Assembly: GCF_000151315.2 (NCBI RefSeq)
Contig: NW_011887292.1
Location: 1,618,747 to 1,682,746 of the forward strand
DNA from: Capsaspora owczarzaki ATCC 30864
Taxonomy: Eukaryota; Opisthokonta; Filasterea
DNA: 64,000 bases
Reading direction: 5' to 3'
The number at the start of each line of letters is the position of its first letter. Position 1 is the stretch's first letter. This document shows positions 1-11,075 of the stretch, piece by piece. The translations under genes and the position numbers were made by a program. The notes beneath the pieces were generated by a model. The model worked only from the letters and a program-made list of their open reading frames with translations, did no database searches and had not been told where the DNA came from.

Positions 1-84
1 TTGTGTCTCGTCTTTTGCAATTGTCAGTGCGATGATGCTGGACACCACTGGTACTGATGCTTTGCTCCAATTTGCATTCATCCC

Positions 85-787
<703 letters not shown>

Positions 788-934
788 CCATTCAAACGAA
801 ATCAATCACAAATAATAATAACAACAACAAAAAAAAAACCATCCCCCATCGAATCGTTCATCATTACGAATCAAGTCATTGTTGTGTTTCTAGTATTATG
901 TTACAAATCTCCAGGTCAACAAACAAGCATTAAA

Positions 935-1874
935 CTACCGCGGCAATGCACTGTCGGATGGAGTTGAAAACAGCGATTGGAAGAAATCATCACCTTCCGC
1001 TTTAGGTGTGGGTTCGACTTCGCCGTTCTCCTCCGGCTCATCTTCTTCAGCTTCAGCTTCGGCAGAGTTCAACAGGTCGCGCATTTCGGCACGCGAGCGA
1101 GTATCAATCGTGACTGTAAGGAAAGTGATGGACTCGTCCGTCAAGCGAAGCGTCACAAAGTGAGTGCCAGGCGTCTTGATTGGCGGGAAGTCAGCGGGCA
1201 GGGAGCTACGAGCGACTGCAAAGGAAAACGACAAAGAGAGGGGGGGGGGCGGGCAAATTAGCAAAACAAACAAACAAACAGCTGAAAACAAACAGCTGAA
1301 AACAAAACAAAAACAAAATCAAATACAAACTAAAAGAAACCACATGCCCTGGCAACTTACGCGACACGTTATGGTGCTGTCGGACTTGGTCAATCACATC
1401 TTCGGCGGACACGCCAAACGTGAGACGAGCGGTGGTGGCGGGAGAATCTTCCGCCATCCAGAAAGTGATGCCCTCCCACGAAAGATCGAATTGAACGTCG
1501 TCCAAATGAGCAAGCTCGTCGGTTGCGCTCTACATAATTCAAGCAAAAAAAAATGAGAGCGGGAGCGTCGGCAACCCACAAACCGATGTTTCAAGCGCGT
1601 GAAGCGGAGAGCTCCACAAGTCGCGAATGCATACCTCTTTCTTGGGCTCAAGCCGCTTGGAGAGCTCGGCGAAACGATCGTAGACCTCGCGACCATACAG
1701 TGCTTCTGTTTCTTGGCGGAAAATGTGCAACGGCTGGGCTTTGCCGTACATGACGAGATTGTTTCGGCCAAAGCCCGGTCGGACTGCGATAACCTGCCCT
1801 CGCTTGCCAACGTCTGCAAGGTGACCACAAGACGGCACAGTGCTTGTTGCTGAGTCTTTCACAGCATCACAGAC

Positions 1875-1909
<35 letters not shown>

Positions 1910-2434
1910 GTCGATGGTGCCGCCTTTACCAGAAATGTCTTGAAGCAGGATGACCTTGTTTCGCTTGATGGCGAGCTTGCGGATGCGACGGCCAGTTGTC
2001 AACGATCGTGACTGCGAAAGGGGAACACAAACATCCAATCCCATGTGCACGTGAGTCATAGGACGAGCACGCACGCGCGCAATGGTGATGAGGAGGAAGC
2101 GCATGTGGATGGCAAAACGTTGGATCAGCCAAAGACCAGCGACCAACGAGGCGGCCGACACAGCGGCCGACACAGCATTCAGCTTGCTTACCTGTTGTTG
2201 ATGGAGCGGGCTCGATGTGGCGGCGACTGCGAGGGGCATGGCGGGCAAGCGACCGGCTCCTCGCTGGCTCAGCAGCATTGCCGAGGAGGCTGCACTCAAA
2301 GACAGAGATCTCGCCATCGCGGCGGAGGGGGCCGGCCGGGCAGGCCCAGAAAGCATTGCAGACGAGCGTGCAGCCACAGCGACGACGGCCGTGCGCGCAA
2401 CAGCAGCCGACGACGTCAAGGACGGCAGCCACAT
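935..2434 (-). CDS. MRPL9: Mitochondrial large-subunit ribosomal protein bL9m
   Basis: Nuclear gene for the mitochondrial homologue of bacterial ribosomal protein L9. There are five exons on the minus strand: 2192-2434, 1930-2011, 1635-1813, 1361-1529 and 935-1215, giving 954 nt and 317 residues. All junctions keep phase. The first ~80 residues are rich in Ala, Ser and Arg and lack acidic residues, as expected for a mitochondrial presequence. The bL9 signature spans the junction of exons 2 and 3: KVILLQDIS joined to DVGKRGQVIAVRPGFGRN, then a YGKA motif. The C-terminus has an acidic stretch (about residues 275-300) and is longer than usual. Human MRPL9 is 267 residues. The start ATG is at 2434, and PSMB2 starts 724 bp away in the opposite direction. 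Confidence 0.92.
1872..1911. repeat. (ACAG)n short tandem repeat
   Basis: About ten copies of a tetranucleotide read as ACAG on the plus strand lie in the intron between exons 2 and 3 of bL9m. Confidence 0.9.
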
Positions 2435-3158
2435 TGTGTGAAGAAAGAGAGTGAGAATCAAAAAGATTGAAAAAAAAAAAAAAAAAAAGTGAGCCTTTTT
2501 GCTGCAGTTTGCATTGGGATTGCTTTTTTTTATATTTTTTTTTTTATTTTTTGGAGTTTCGGCTCAACCATGCAGCCAAACACCAACGCATCGTATGTTC
2601 TGATACAAATTTGTGCAATGGTTTGTTACAAATAGTGACAAGGTTGGTCTCCATACTTCTTTGACAGTGCGTTTCGTGAGGAAATCCCGAAACTTTCGAT
2701 GTTGATGCGCCCTTCATTGCCGCCCCCTTTGCTCAGAATTCTCCTCCCAGTTGAAAACTGATTGAACCTGCTTTTGAGCTTTTCTTATTGCTGTTTGTTG
2801 TGCGTGGGGTTTGTGCGGCTGCGTTGCGCTGCGTTGCGCTGGAGTGGTTGGTCGTTCTTCCAATGTTTCGCGATCTCGAGCTTTTTTGGTTGACGCTCGA
2901 TGCCAATCCGCTTTTGCGCTTCCCCGCCCCACCCCCGGCGCCTCGTTTCAGCGTCCGCCACACTCACATCAGATGGCGTTTTCATTCGGCGAACTGCCTG
3001 CCACACTCACACCATCCACCGCTCCAGCTGCTCCCCTTTTCTCGTCATCGTCGTCACTTTCAATGCAAAACTCACTGTCCGTTTTTTTTTTTTCTTTCTG
3101 GAACTTCATCAGCTTCTTCCAGTCAACTTGGTCCAACTCACCAGTGCTCAGAGCCATC
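2435..3158. other. Divergent intergenic region, bL9m/PSMB2
   Basis: 724 bp between two divergent start codons, so both promoters and 5' UTRs should lie here. It holds a poly-A run near 2470-2487, T-rich stretches, and a short repeat of GCTGCGTTGCG near 2818-2842. I see no TATA box or known operator, and no convincing coding potential. Confidence 0.6.
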
Positions 3159-4316
3159 ATGGATTGTATCATTGCTATCTCCGGCAAGGACTTTGTTGTG
3201 GCTGCTGCCGACGCGATGGCCGCCCGCTCGATCGTTGTCATGAAATCTGGTAACAACTCTGCTGAGCTGCATGCGTTGTCTCGCTCACTGCATCCATGGT
3301 CTCACTGCACGCCTTCGCCTTGCTATGCTTTGTGTGGACTCGCTTGACGTCTGAACGCAGACCACGAGAAGATGGTTCAGATGAGCCCTCATTTGCTCCA
3401 AGTTTGCAACGGCCCGTCTGGCGATGTCGTTCAGTTCTCAGAGTTTATTCAAAAGAACATCAAGTTGTATCAAATGCGAAATGGTGAGTACGCACTGCTC
3501 AGCGTCGAGGGATAGATGGGTGGTGCTTTCCTTGCTCAACTCTGTTCTTTTTTTTTTTCTTCCCAATCAGGTTTTGCGCTGAGCCCCCACGCCGCTGCAC
3601 ACTACACACGAGACCAGCTTGCTCGTGCCCTGCGTAGCTCGGTATGTAGATTGACTCTTGCACCATCACTCACTTTGCGCGTGCACTGTAACTCATGTGT
3701 TGTTCAATGTAATGAAATAATCACAGGGTGCCTACCAAGTTAACCTTCTGCTCGCAGGCTATGACACTATCAACAAGCAGGCCGAGCTGTACTTTATGGA
3801 CTACTTGGCAGCACTTGTCAAGGCACGTTGCACACGTGCATCATTCATGCACCATGCACCCCCTCCAAAGTTTCTGGATTGGTTGGTCGAAATTAACTTG
3901 ACGTGTGTGTCTCTGTTTTCCTTGGCATGTTTGGCATACAGGTTCCGTTTGGCGCACATGGCTACGCATCTCACTTTGTGCTCAGTTTGTTGGATCGATA
4001 CTATACTCCCGGTACGTTTTGTATTCTGTTTCGTTCTCTATTCTTCCGTTTGTTCTCTTGCCGTTGTGTGGGGCATCTCTTGCCCGATCCGCCACGTGTT
4101 GATGGCTGTCGTTATTGGAGCTCATTCGATTCCTTTCCGTCTCTCCTCTTTTCCTTTCACTTGTTAGAGGTCACTCTGGACGAAGCGCTTCGGCTGATGA
4201 AGATGTGCATTGCAGAGGTTCAAAAGCGCCTCGTTATCAACTTGCCAAAGTTCACTGTCCGAGTGGTCGATGCACAAGGCACGCGCGACGTGACCTTGGA
4301 CGACGTCCAGGAATAA
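3159..4316 (+). CDS. PSMB2: 20S proteasome subunit beta type-2 (beta4)
   Basis: Non-catalytic beta4 subunit of the 20S proteasome core. There are six exons: 3159-3249, 3361-3483, 3571-3641, 3727-3822, 3942-4011 and 4168-4316, giving 600 nt and 199 residues (human PSMB2 has 201). It starts MDCIIAISGKDFVVAAAD with no propeptide and no catalytic N-terminal Thr, as in the family. Family landmarks include VQFSEFIQKN, LSPHAAAHYTRDQLARALRS, VNLLLAGYD, YFMDYLAALVK, PFGAHGYASH, LDRYYTP and LPKFTVRVVDAQG. The fourth intron (3823-3941) begins with GC instead of GT: AAG|GCACGT...ACAG. Only this donor restores the conserved VK-VPFGAHG junction. Transcription converges on ARMC1. Confidence 0.96.
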
Positions 4317-4916
4317 CCGTGATTGCATTTTTCTTTTTCATTCATTGGTGTTTTTTTTTTTTTTTTCCTTCTCCCATAGTTTGTCTGTGTGTGTGCGTGT
4401 GTGTGGAACTTTTTGTCCCTTTGCCCTATCAATACATGTTGACTTTGTACATTCGCCTTTGAACGGGTGCCCCCACCGTCTCTCGTTTTCGAATGAGCCT
4501 TTCGGAAATTCTCAGGGGTTGGGTTGGAAAAATTCGAAGAGTTTATACTGGTGTGTGAGATTGATGACTCTCACAACATTACACATGACACATTCCACCC
4601 AGATTCAACACACGCACATCTACATTCGACGCAAACAAAACCAAGGACATAAAACACAGGATTCAACCTCCTTCCCCTCAGTATGAGGGAAGAATAAAAA
4701 AAAAAAAAAAAAAACGAGAGAGAGGAGCCGATTTCGATCGCGAGCCATCTTGTGGCTGTTGCACGAGCATCAAAGTCAGCATTACAGTGTGATGGGATGG
4801 AGGCGGGGGGGGGGAAGAGAGAGAGAAAAAAAATACAAGCACACAGACAGGACGAAAAAGCAACACACCCCTTCTCAACACTGGCCGTGGTAGTGTCCAA
4901 TCACTGGGTAGCGGTT
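4317..4916. other. Convergent 3' intergenic region, PSMB2/ARMC1
   Basis: 600 bp between two stop codons. It contains T-rich and GT-rich low complexity near 4350-4405 and a poly-A run near 4695-4714. No gene or RNA is recognisable. It presumably holds both 3' UTRs. Confidence 0.6.
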
Positions 4917-5915
4917 TTACCAGTACAATGACTTGGACATAAAGTTGCCAATTGCGCCAAGCCAGCTCGAGCCACCATTGCTGTTGGTATCGTTGGGGCC
5001 AGCGACACGGGCAATGGCCTTCTCGTCAGCAGTATTGGACAGATTTTCTTCCTCGGGCAAGTAGTCAGGAACAGCCTTGGGGCCGTTTGAGGAAGCAGGC
5101 GCGACGGCGGCCTCCGAGGCTTGCGTGTTGGCCTCAATGTTGCTGTTGTTGCTGGTTGCGTTGGCGAGCACATCGAGCAGTGCCTCCTCGCCCAACTCGT
5201 TCTTGATGACCTGCTTGGCACTGAGCACCTTGGTGCTGGCAATAGCGTGGCAGATACGATCGACACGGATGTCGTTGCGAGCGCGAATGGTAGCGCGGGC
5301 CTTGGCCATGTCAAAGGTGAAGCTAATCACGCCGGGCACCTTGAGGAGCTTGTCCTCGGCCAGACGTTGTCGCGAAATGTCGTCGAGGCCGACGAATTGC
5401 AGGACAACCACGCGCGCCTTGCGATTGGCGCCGCCTTGGAAAAAGCTGTTCCCTGGCATGAACGCCATGGCGTTGGTGTTGGAGTTTTCCTTGTTTTGGT
5501 TGAGACGAGCAACACGCTCCTTGACCGATGCGGCGTCCGCCTTGGCGTTCTTGCTGGAAATGGCGGCAGTCGTTGCGGGAGCAGTGGTGGCAGCAGAAAC
5601 CGCGGGCGTTGCGCCAGTAATGTTGTCGCGAATCTGCTGGACGAGCCGTTTCTGGTTCAAATCCTCTTGCGGTCGCTGGAGGAGCAGGTCGAGGCTTGCG
5701 AGCATGCCAGTCTGTTGCAGCATGACGCTGCGGTTTTCCTCACACTCGGAAAGCATACGCAGCGTCTCGAGAGCCATGCCGGCGACCTTGGGGTCTGCAT
5801 GATCGAGGAAGAGGAGCAGGCCAGGCAGGCAGCCCTGGTCTCGGACAATCGTTGCGCGAAACTCGGGGTGGCTGGCCAGCGAATGGAGCTGGTTGACGAC
5901 GGCGTGGACCTCCAT
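4917..5915 (-). CDS. ARMC1: Armadillo repeat-containing protein 1
   Basis: Single-exon gene encoding 332 residues. The first ~100 residues are an armadillo-like helical region with the conserved block [20 protein letters not shown]. Human ARMC1 has [20 protein letters not shown] at the same place. Around residues 170-260 is a ferredoxin-like (HMA-type) domain with [30 protein letters not shown] and [20 protein letters not shown], matching human ARMC1 almost motif by motif. Then come a PDYLPEEE motif and the C-terminus [18 protein letters not shown]. Animal ARMC1 ends FLSRSFYW, a tail used for mitochondrial association. In animals the protein works in mitochondrial distribution and morphology with MIRO and MIB/MICOS-linked complexes. 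The ATG at 5915 matches the family N-terminus. An MTFR gene starts 517 bp upstream, head to head. Confidence 0.94.
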   Translation of the reverse strand: [332 protein letters not shown]

Positions 5916-6432
5916 AACTATTGTTGGATGAATGTGTGTGTGTGTGTCGGGTGGGAAGTGTGGGAAGTGAGGAGAGAGAAACAAGTTTTTCGAAACAAAC
6001 GGTTTTTTGTTGTTTCGCTTTTTTTGTTTTTGTCGTTTCAAGCGTTTGTTCTCGACGAGGACGTTGACTGCTACTGCGAACGAAAGATACTTTCAAGTTG
6101 CAATAGAGTGTGTGTGTGTGAATGTGGACGAAGCTCGTGCTGTTGCCCAGAAAGAAGAAGAAGAAGAAGAAGAAGAAGAAGAAGAAGAATGGAGAGTTTT
6201 GAACTACAAAAGTCACAAGTGTGAGGGGAAAAAAACTTGCAAAAGGGAATGAATCGAAATTATTTTAAAAGCATGAAACGGTTTCAAATTACAAAAAAAA
6301 AAAAAAAAAAAAAAACCAAACGGTTTTTCACCAAGCAAAACGAAAAGTCGTTTCATTCACTTTTTTTTTTTTCTTCTTCTTCTTCTTCTCTTCTTCGTCT
6401 TTTTTGTTTCTGTTTCAACATCTACACGAGCA
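5916..6432. promoter_or_regulatory. Shared divergent promoter region, ARMC1/MTFR
   Basis: 517 bp between divergent starts. It contains (GT)n near 5932-5946, a GAA repeat at 6151-6189, a poly-A run at 6293-6314 and a T/TCT-rich stretch at 6361-6400. The role as a promoter is inferred from gene orientation; no factor-binding site was identified. Confidence 0.55.
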
Positions 6433-8393
6433 ATGACAGAGCTCGCACTGCTGCCCGGGAGTAACATTGTCCACGAAGAGGACCTGCACGACGACGGCGA
6501 CCATGAGGAAGGCTTTGTGGCCATTCTGAAGGCGCTCGTCCAGCACTTTTTGATTCACGTTGAGCTGGTAAGTTCCGAGCGACGTCCCCTCGAAGACTGG
6601 GCGCACAGATTCGACGGAGGTGCCAGATTCCATCGCCCGTATTCGTGTGAAGACAGCAGTAGGGGGTTTGGGGGTTGGGCGTGGAGCAGGGCGTTTAGAT
6701 TAGAAAAGATAAACGAACAAAAACCGTTTCGTTTTGAAACCGTTTCATTTGCAACGCAGTATGTTCGTATCCGGTGCCTGGGCGTCGGCCCTCTCTTGCT
6801 GGTAGCATTCCTCTCGTCATGAAGGTCACCACGCACTCATCCCGCCACAAAAAATCCAGCCACTCACCTCTCTTTTTGCTAAACCAAAATCCCCAACATA
6901 CACGAAAACCAAAACTCCAAAACTCCAAACCTCCCCAACAAACAAACCCAAACAGCCAACTCTTGTCATCAATGGCCAGCGCGTCAAGATTCAGAGAAGC
7001 GTCATTCGACATGTCGCCAAGCGTCTGCCGGCGTCGCTGCGCGGCAAGATGCCCACCAAGGAGACATTCGACTTGCTCTATCCGATGCGGTAACTGCGCG
7101 TTTTTTGGAAGTTGTGTTGGTGCTTTTCATTCGTAGCGCGTCGACATGCGTCTAACCTACGATGCATCGCAACTACCACACAGGGATTTGGTCAACAAGT
7201 GCCAAGAAGAAGCCATGCGTAAGAACTCTCACACTCTTCCATTGTCGGCTTGGTGCGATGACAAACGTTTCTTAACTTTTCGCATGTTCGTCTTGACACG
7301 ACAGAATTCTCAAATACCTTCTCACTCCGCGACATGATGTCGTTGCCCGAGACAACTTCGTTCTTGACGTGGCGGGCCGCACCATCCATGCAGGAGGACA
7401 CTGCCGTTGTCGCAGCTCCCGCGCCCGACCAAAAGATTCAGGCTCTCGAGCTCGAACTTGCCCGTCTTCGAGAACAAATTGCCATGATTGTTACCATGCA
7501 GCCTGGTGGTAAGGCACTCGCGCCTCTCCCGCCCCCCCGCATCCTGTGTTGTACTGTTGCAACGCTGAATCTAACTTGATGACTTTTGTTTGTTTGTTCT
7601 ATCGATCGCAGCTATCGCGCCTCCCCCGCCGCCTCCCATGCCTCACGCGAGCATCACAGACATTGTGGATGACTCCAACTCGTCAGTTCCCGCCCCTCCG
7701 CCACCACCTCCGATGGGCATGATTGGCACTCCTGCAAAGGCACACGCGCCCATTGCTCGTCTCCAGGTAAAACCACAGTTCTGCTTTTGCTTCTATTATT
7801 GCCCATGAATGACTGCATCTCCCCGCCGTGCTTGTCTAGCCCTGACAGTTTGCTCAACTGCTTTGCTTCACCTTTGACTTTGTTGCAGAACACTTCCAAA
7901 GCGCAAGTCTCAACGCCTGTCAAGCCCGCCACCACTTCGCTGCAAGAGGTCTTGAAAGGCGTTGGCAATGTTCAACTTCGTCGAGCAGCAGGCGATTACT
8001 CGCCTGGCGGCACTCCTATTCGCAAGCCTAAATCCGCCGCAGCTGCTGCCAAGGACGGTGCTAACGCCAACGGAGGCGACTTTGCCAGCATTATCGCCAT
8101 GGTGAGCTCGACCAGCAGATCAGTCGAATTGCAGCACTGGAGACATTTGTGCTTCTGCGCGCTGACTTGTTGTTGCTGATCCTTTCTTTGCAATTTTTCA
8201 GGCCCTTCAACGCAAGTTTGCCAATGCAAATATGGATGCGCGGAACAGCGACGAAAACCTAGACTCCAATTCGAGCTTTGACTCGCCCACTGCCAACAAA
8301 ACCCACTTTGTATCGTCATCCGTGGAGTCTCCGGCACGGGCACGTCACGAAAGTGGAACGTTGACTCCTTCACGATTGGCCACTCGCGCGTGA
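6433..8393 (+). CDS. Mitochondrial fission regulator (MTFR1/MTFR2/MTFR1L family)
   Basis: Seven exons (6433-6567, 6956-7089, 7184-7218, 7305-7508, 7612-7766, 7889-8101, 8202-8393) give 1068 nt and 355 residues; human MTFR1 has 333. Recognisable in order: SLRDMMSLPE (about residue 109), a short coiled coil IQALELELARLREQIAMIV (145-165; human MTFR1 has ICALENELAALRAQIAKIV), two polyproline runs (PPPPPPMP and PPPPPPMG), SLQEVLKGVGNVQLRRA (MTFR1 has MLEILKEMNSVKLRSV), then IIAMALQRKFANAN and a Ser-rich tail ending SRLATRA. The family promotes mitochondrial fission and acts at the outer membrane. All exon junctions keep phase, including the 35-nt third exon. It is divergently paired with ARMC1, which supports a joint role. 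It cannot be assigned to one vertebrate paralogue because those arose later. Confidence 0.88.
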
Positions 8394-9108
8394 AGTTTGC
8401 TGAAAAGTAGTCTGTGAATGGTTGATTGGTGTTTTTGTGTTTGCTTTTGTCTTGATTTTTTTTGTTCGCGTCCTGCCTTGTGTGTGTGTGATCAAGCAGT
8501 GACTTGTACCAACTGTTGCACATCCTTCCCTCGAAACCAAATCCTTGCTCGCCCCTCCCCCATAATGATAAATAAATGTTGACTTGTGAAATTCGTGTTC
8601 CTCGTTCATTTTCGTGTTCCAATGCCAATGTTCAGAATGAACACTTGCTAATCATCCGCAGGCGATGCAGTGGCCCTCAAACTAAGAAGTTACAGCTCAG
8701 TTCTGGTATATGAACATGTCGATTTCGCTGATCAGTTATGCGGTATGGCTCTTGCCATGAGGGTCGGCGTTGATACACGACGACAGCCATCCCGAGCTCT
8801 TCTGGTGCCTTGTTGATCTTGAAGACACAATTATGACGAGATAGCGCCACCGTCAGGGTCGTCAGACATCGGAGAGAAAATGCACCAAAACAAACAATTG
8901 CATTGTGCTCTTTGTGCTCATACTGTAGAACTCATACTCTGCTCTTCAGTGAAAGTGTCTCGGATTGCTTGGTCCAGTACTGAACGTGCTTTAAACCACT
9001 CCAGTACTCGGCGACAAATCGTGCTTCAATTCAAGTCGTGACTTTTTTCCACCTCCTGTTACTTTATTGATGTTTGCTTCCAGTCCCCCATTTTCCCCAA
9101 TCCAAACC
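8394..9108. other. Intergenic region, MTFR/BAR-like gene
   Basis: 715 bp between tandem genes. An AATAAA signal near 8570 probably ends the MTFR transcript. The rest shows no repeat, RNA or open frame I can support, and should hold the promoter of the downstream gene. Confidence 0.55.
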
Positions 9109-10833
9109 ATGTCTGAGTCGCCTGAGTCGGACGACCTGGTCATGGTCGACGACGCCTCGCCCTCGTCCTCGTCCCCCACCGCACCCGCAGTCTCGCCGGC
9201 AGCAGCACCAGGTGTTGATCAGAAGAAAAAGTCTGCTGCGGCACCGGGCGTGTTTGCTCCTGCTGTGGAGAGCGAATTGCAGCAAGCCATTGCCGCCGAG
9301 TTTCCCCATCTCGACGAAGGCGCTGCTGCCGGTGCCGAGCCCAACAACGCCAGCACGAGCACTAGCACAGATGCTACTGCATCATCGTTGCACTCCAACC
9401 CGAACAGCCAGGCGTCCGCGTCTCCCGCCGTTGCTGCTTTGCGCGCCACCACTGCGTCGCCGCTCGTCGCTCCAGTCCCAATCGCCTTCACGAGTGCTGT
9501 GGCGACTGACAAGCAAGCAGCCTCGTTGGTGTCGTCGTTGTCGTTGTCGTCGTCGTCGTCGTCGTCGTCCTCGGGTGGAACACAAGCGCTGGTCGCACCG
9601 CACGCCAAGCTCGCCTTCACGTACTCTGCGTCTGGCTCGCCCTCCCATTCTGCTGCTACGTCAACCACAACGTCGCCCACATCGTCGCGTCCGTCATCGC
9701 CAGGGCCAACAACGGGGTCGCCGAGCCCTGCCGCCAAGTCCACGTCCTTCCGCGCCAAGGCAGAGCGCCAGCTGATTCTCACCAAGCAGAAGGTACAATT
9801 TGAGGTTGCTTGCGGACAGGGCAGTCTCAAGCAAGTGACACCACTGCGCTGAGAACATGGAAGAGGGCTGGTTGAGTGATTGGCACTGTTTGTATGAGCT
9901 GTACCCCCCCCCATTTTTTCCCTCTTGCCTTGTTTCCCCCGTCTCTGCGCTCACTTCATTCCCCCTGACTCTGTGTATTCTCTGCTCGATCAGGTTCGCG
10001 AAGTATTCACCTCAGAGAGTCATGGCGTTGTGACCGAGGATAAACGTGTCAACGACCGCACCGCACTGTTTGAATACGTGCAGTCCATGTTTGTCGACTT
10101 TGCCGACTACCACGAGCATCTCCAGCGCGCGCTGACCAATGTCGCGGCTGCTCAAGAGGACTTGAGCCTGTACTTGCAAAGCAAAACCGAAAAGTTTGAT
10201 CCGACCGTGGGCTCCGACTTGGCCAAGGCCGGGCACGCATTGCACACCGCCAACGCGTCCTTTTCGAGCTCGGTGGCTCCTGCAGCACTGCGAATCAACG
10301 AGCGACATCGCACCTTCCGCGACAATGTTGTCCCGGGTGTCCACACAGCGCTCAAGCAGCTTACGGCCGAACGCGTGACATACGACGCTTATCGCTTGCA
10401 TTGCCGCGAACTGGAAGAGCAGATGCGCGTGGAGGACCCGGACGCGGCAGAAGTCATCGAGGTTGCCGTGTCCAGATCAAGCAGTCATCCCGACGGCACA
10501 GCCTCGCCGTCACGGCACGCCGCGCCAAACAAGCTTCGAGCCCAGCAGCAGGCTTTGCAACGACACCAGCTGCAGGCCAAATACGTCGAGGCAATGCAGC
10601 AGGTGACCCACTCCTCTAAAAACTACGAGCATCTTCGAAACGCAACGCTTGCCAAGACGGACAGCATGGACCGCGAGCGCCAAGACGTGATGCATTTGGC
10701 AATATCTGACATGTTGGATGCACTAAACAACGGATTTGCCACGGCTCTCGAATCTCTTCGCGCAGACTACCCAGAAGCTGTGGCAGCCGCGCTTCCCCAG
10801 CAGTCGGGTGCGCCGACCCCTGTTGCCCAGTAG
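9109..10833 (+). CDS. BAR-domain-like protein with Ser/Ala-rich N-terminus
   Basis: Two exons, 9109-9792 and 9994-10833, encode 507 residues. Residues 1-220 are low-complexity Ser/Ala/Pro/Thr sequence and presumably disordered. From about residue 215 to the end the chain is helical and heptad-like: TKQK-VREVFTSE, MFVDFADYHEHLQRALTNV, LRINERHRTFRDNVVPGVH, KQLTAERVTYDAYRLHCREL, KYVEAMQQVTHSSKNYEH, ISDMLDALNNGFATALESL. Helix length, spacing and the pattern of early and late amphipathic helices suit a BAR/AH-type dimer that senses or bends membrane. CIBAR/FAM92 and sorting-nexin BARs are the closest types I can think of. No PX, SH3 or PH domain is visible. An earlier in-frame ATG at 9067 exists; 9109 (MSESPESDD) has the better context. 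The family assignment is inference. Confidence 0.55.
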
Positions 10834-11075
10834 CGCAGTCAAGTGGCCTTGTGGTTTCCGCCCCCCCCCGTTAAAACCAACCACACACGGTCTGCTGCTC
10901 CGAGTCTTGCTTTGTTGAGCTTTGTGTGCTGTAGAGAGTGTGTGTATTCTGTAATTTTCTCTTTCATCTGAATAGTACAATTCACAAAGTGTTGATGTGG
11001 GCTGCTCTTCGTGTCAAACCGAGCAAAGCAGTCAACAATCGAAAGATAGATAGACAGAGCCCAGGAAAGGCGACT

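Noticed and set aside
5121-6224. A 367-residue plus-strand open frame
   Set aside because: Antisense of ARMC1 running into a GAA repeat.
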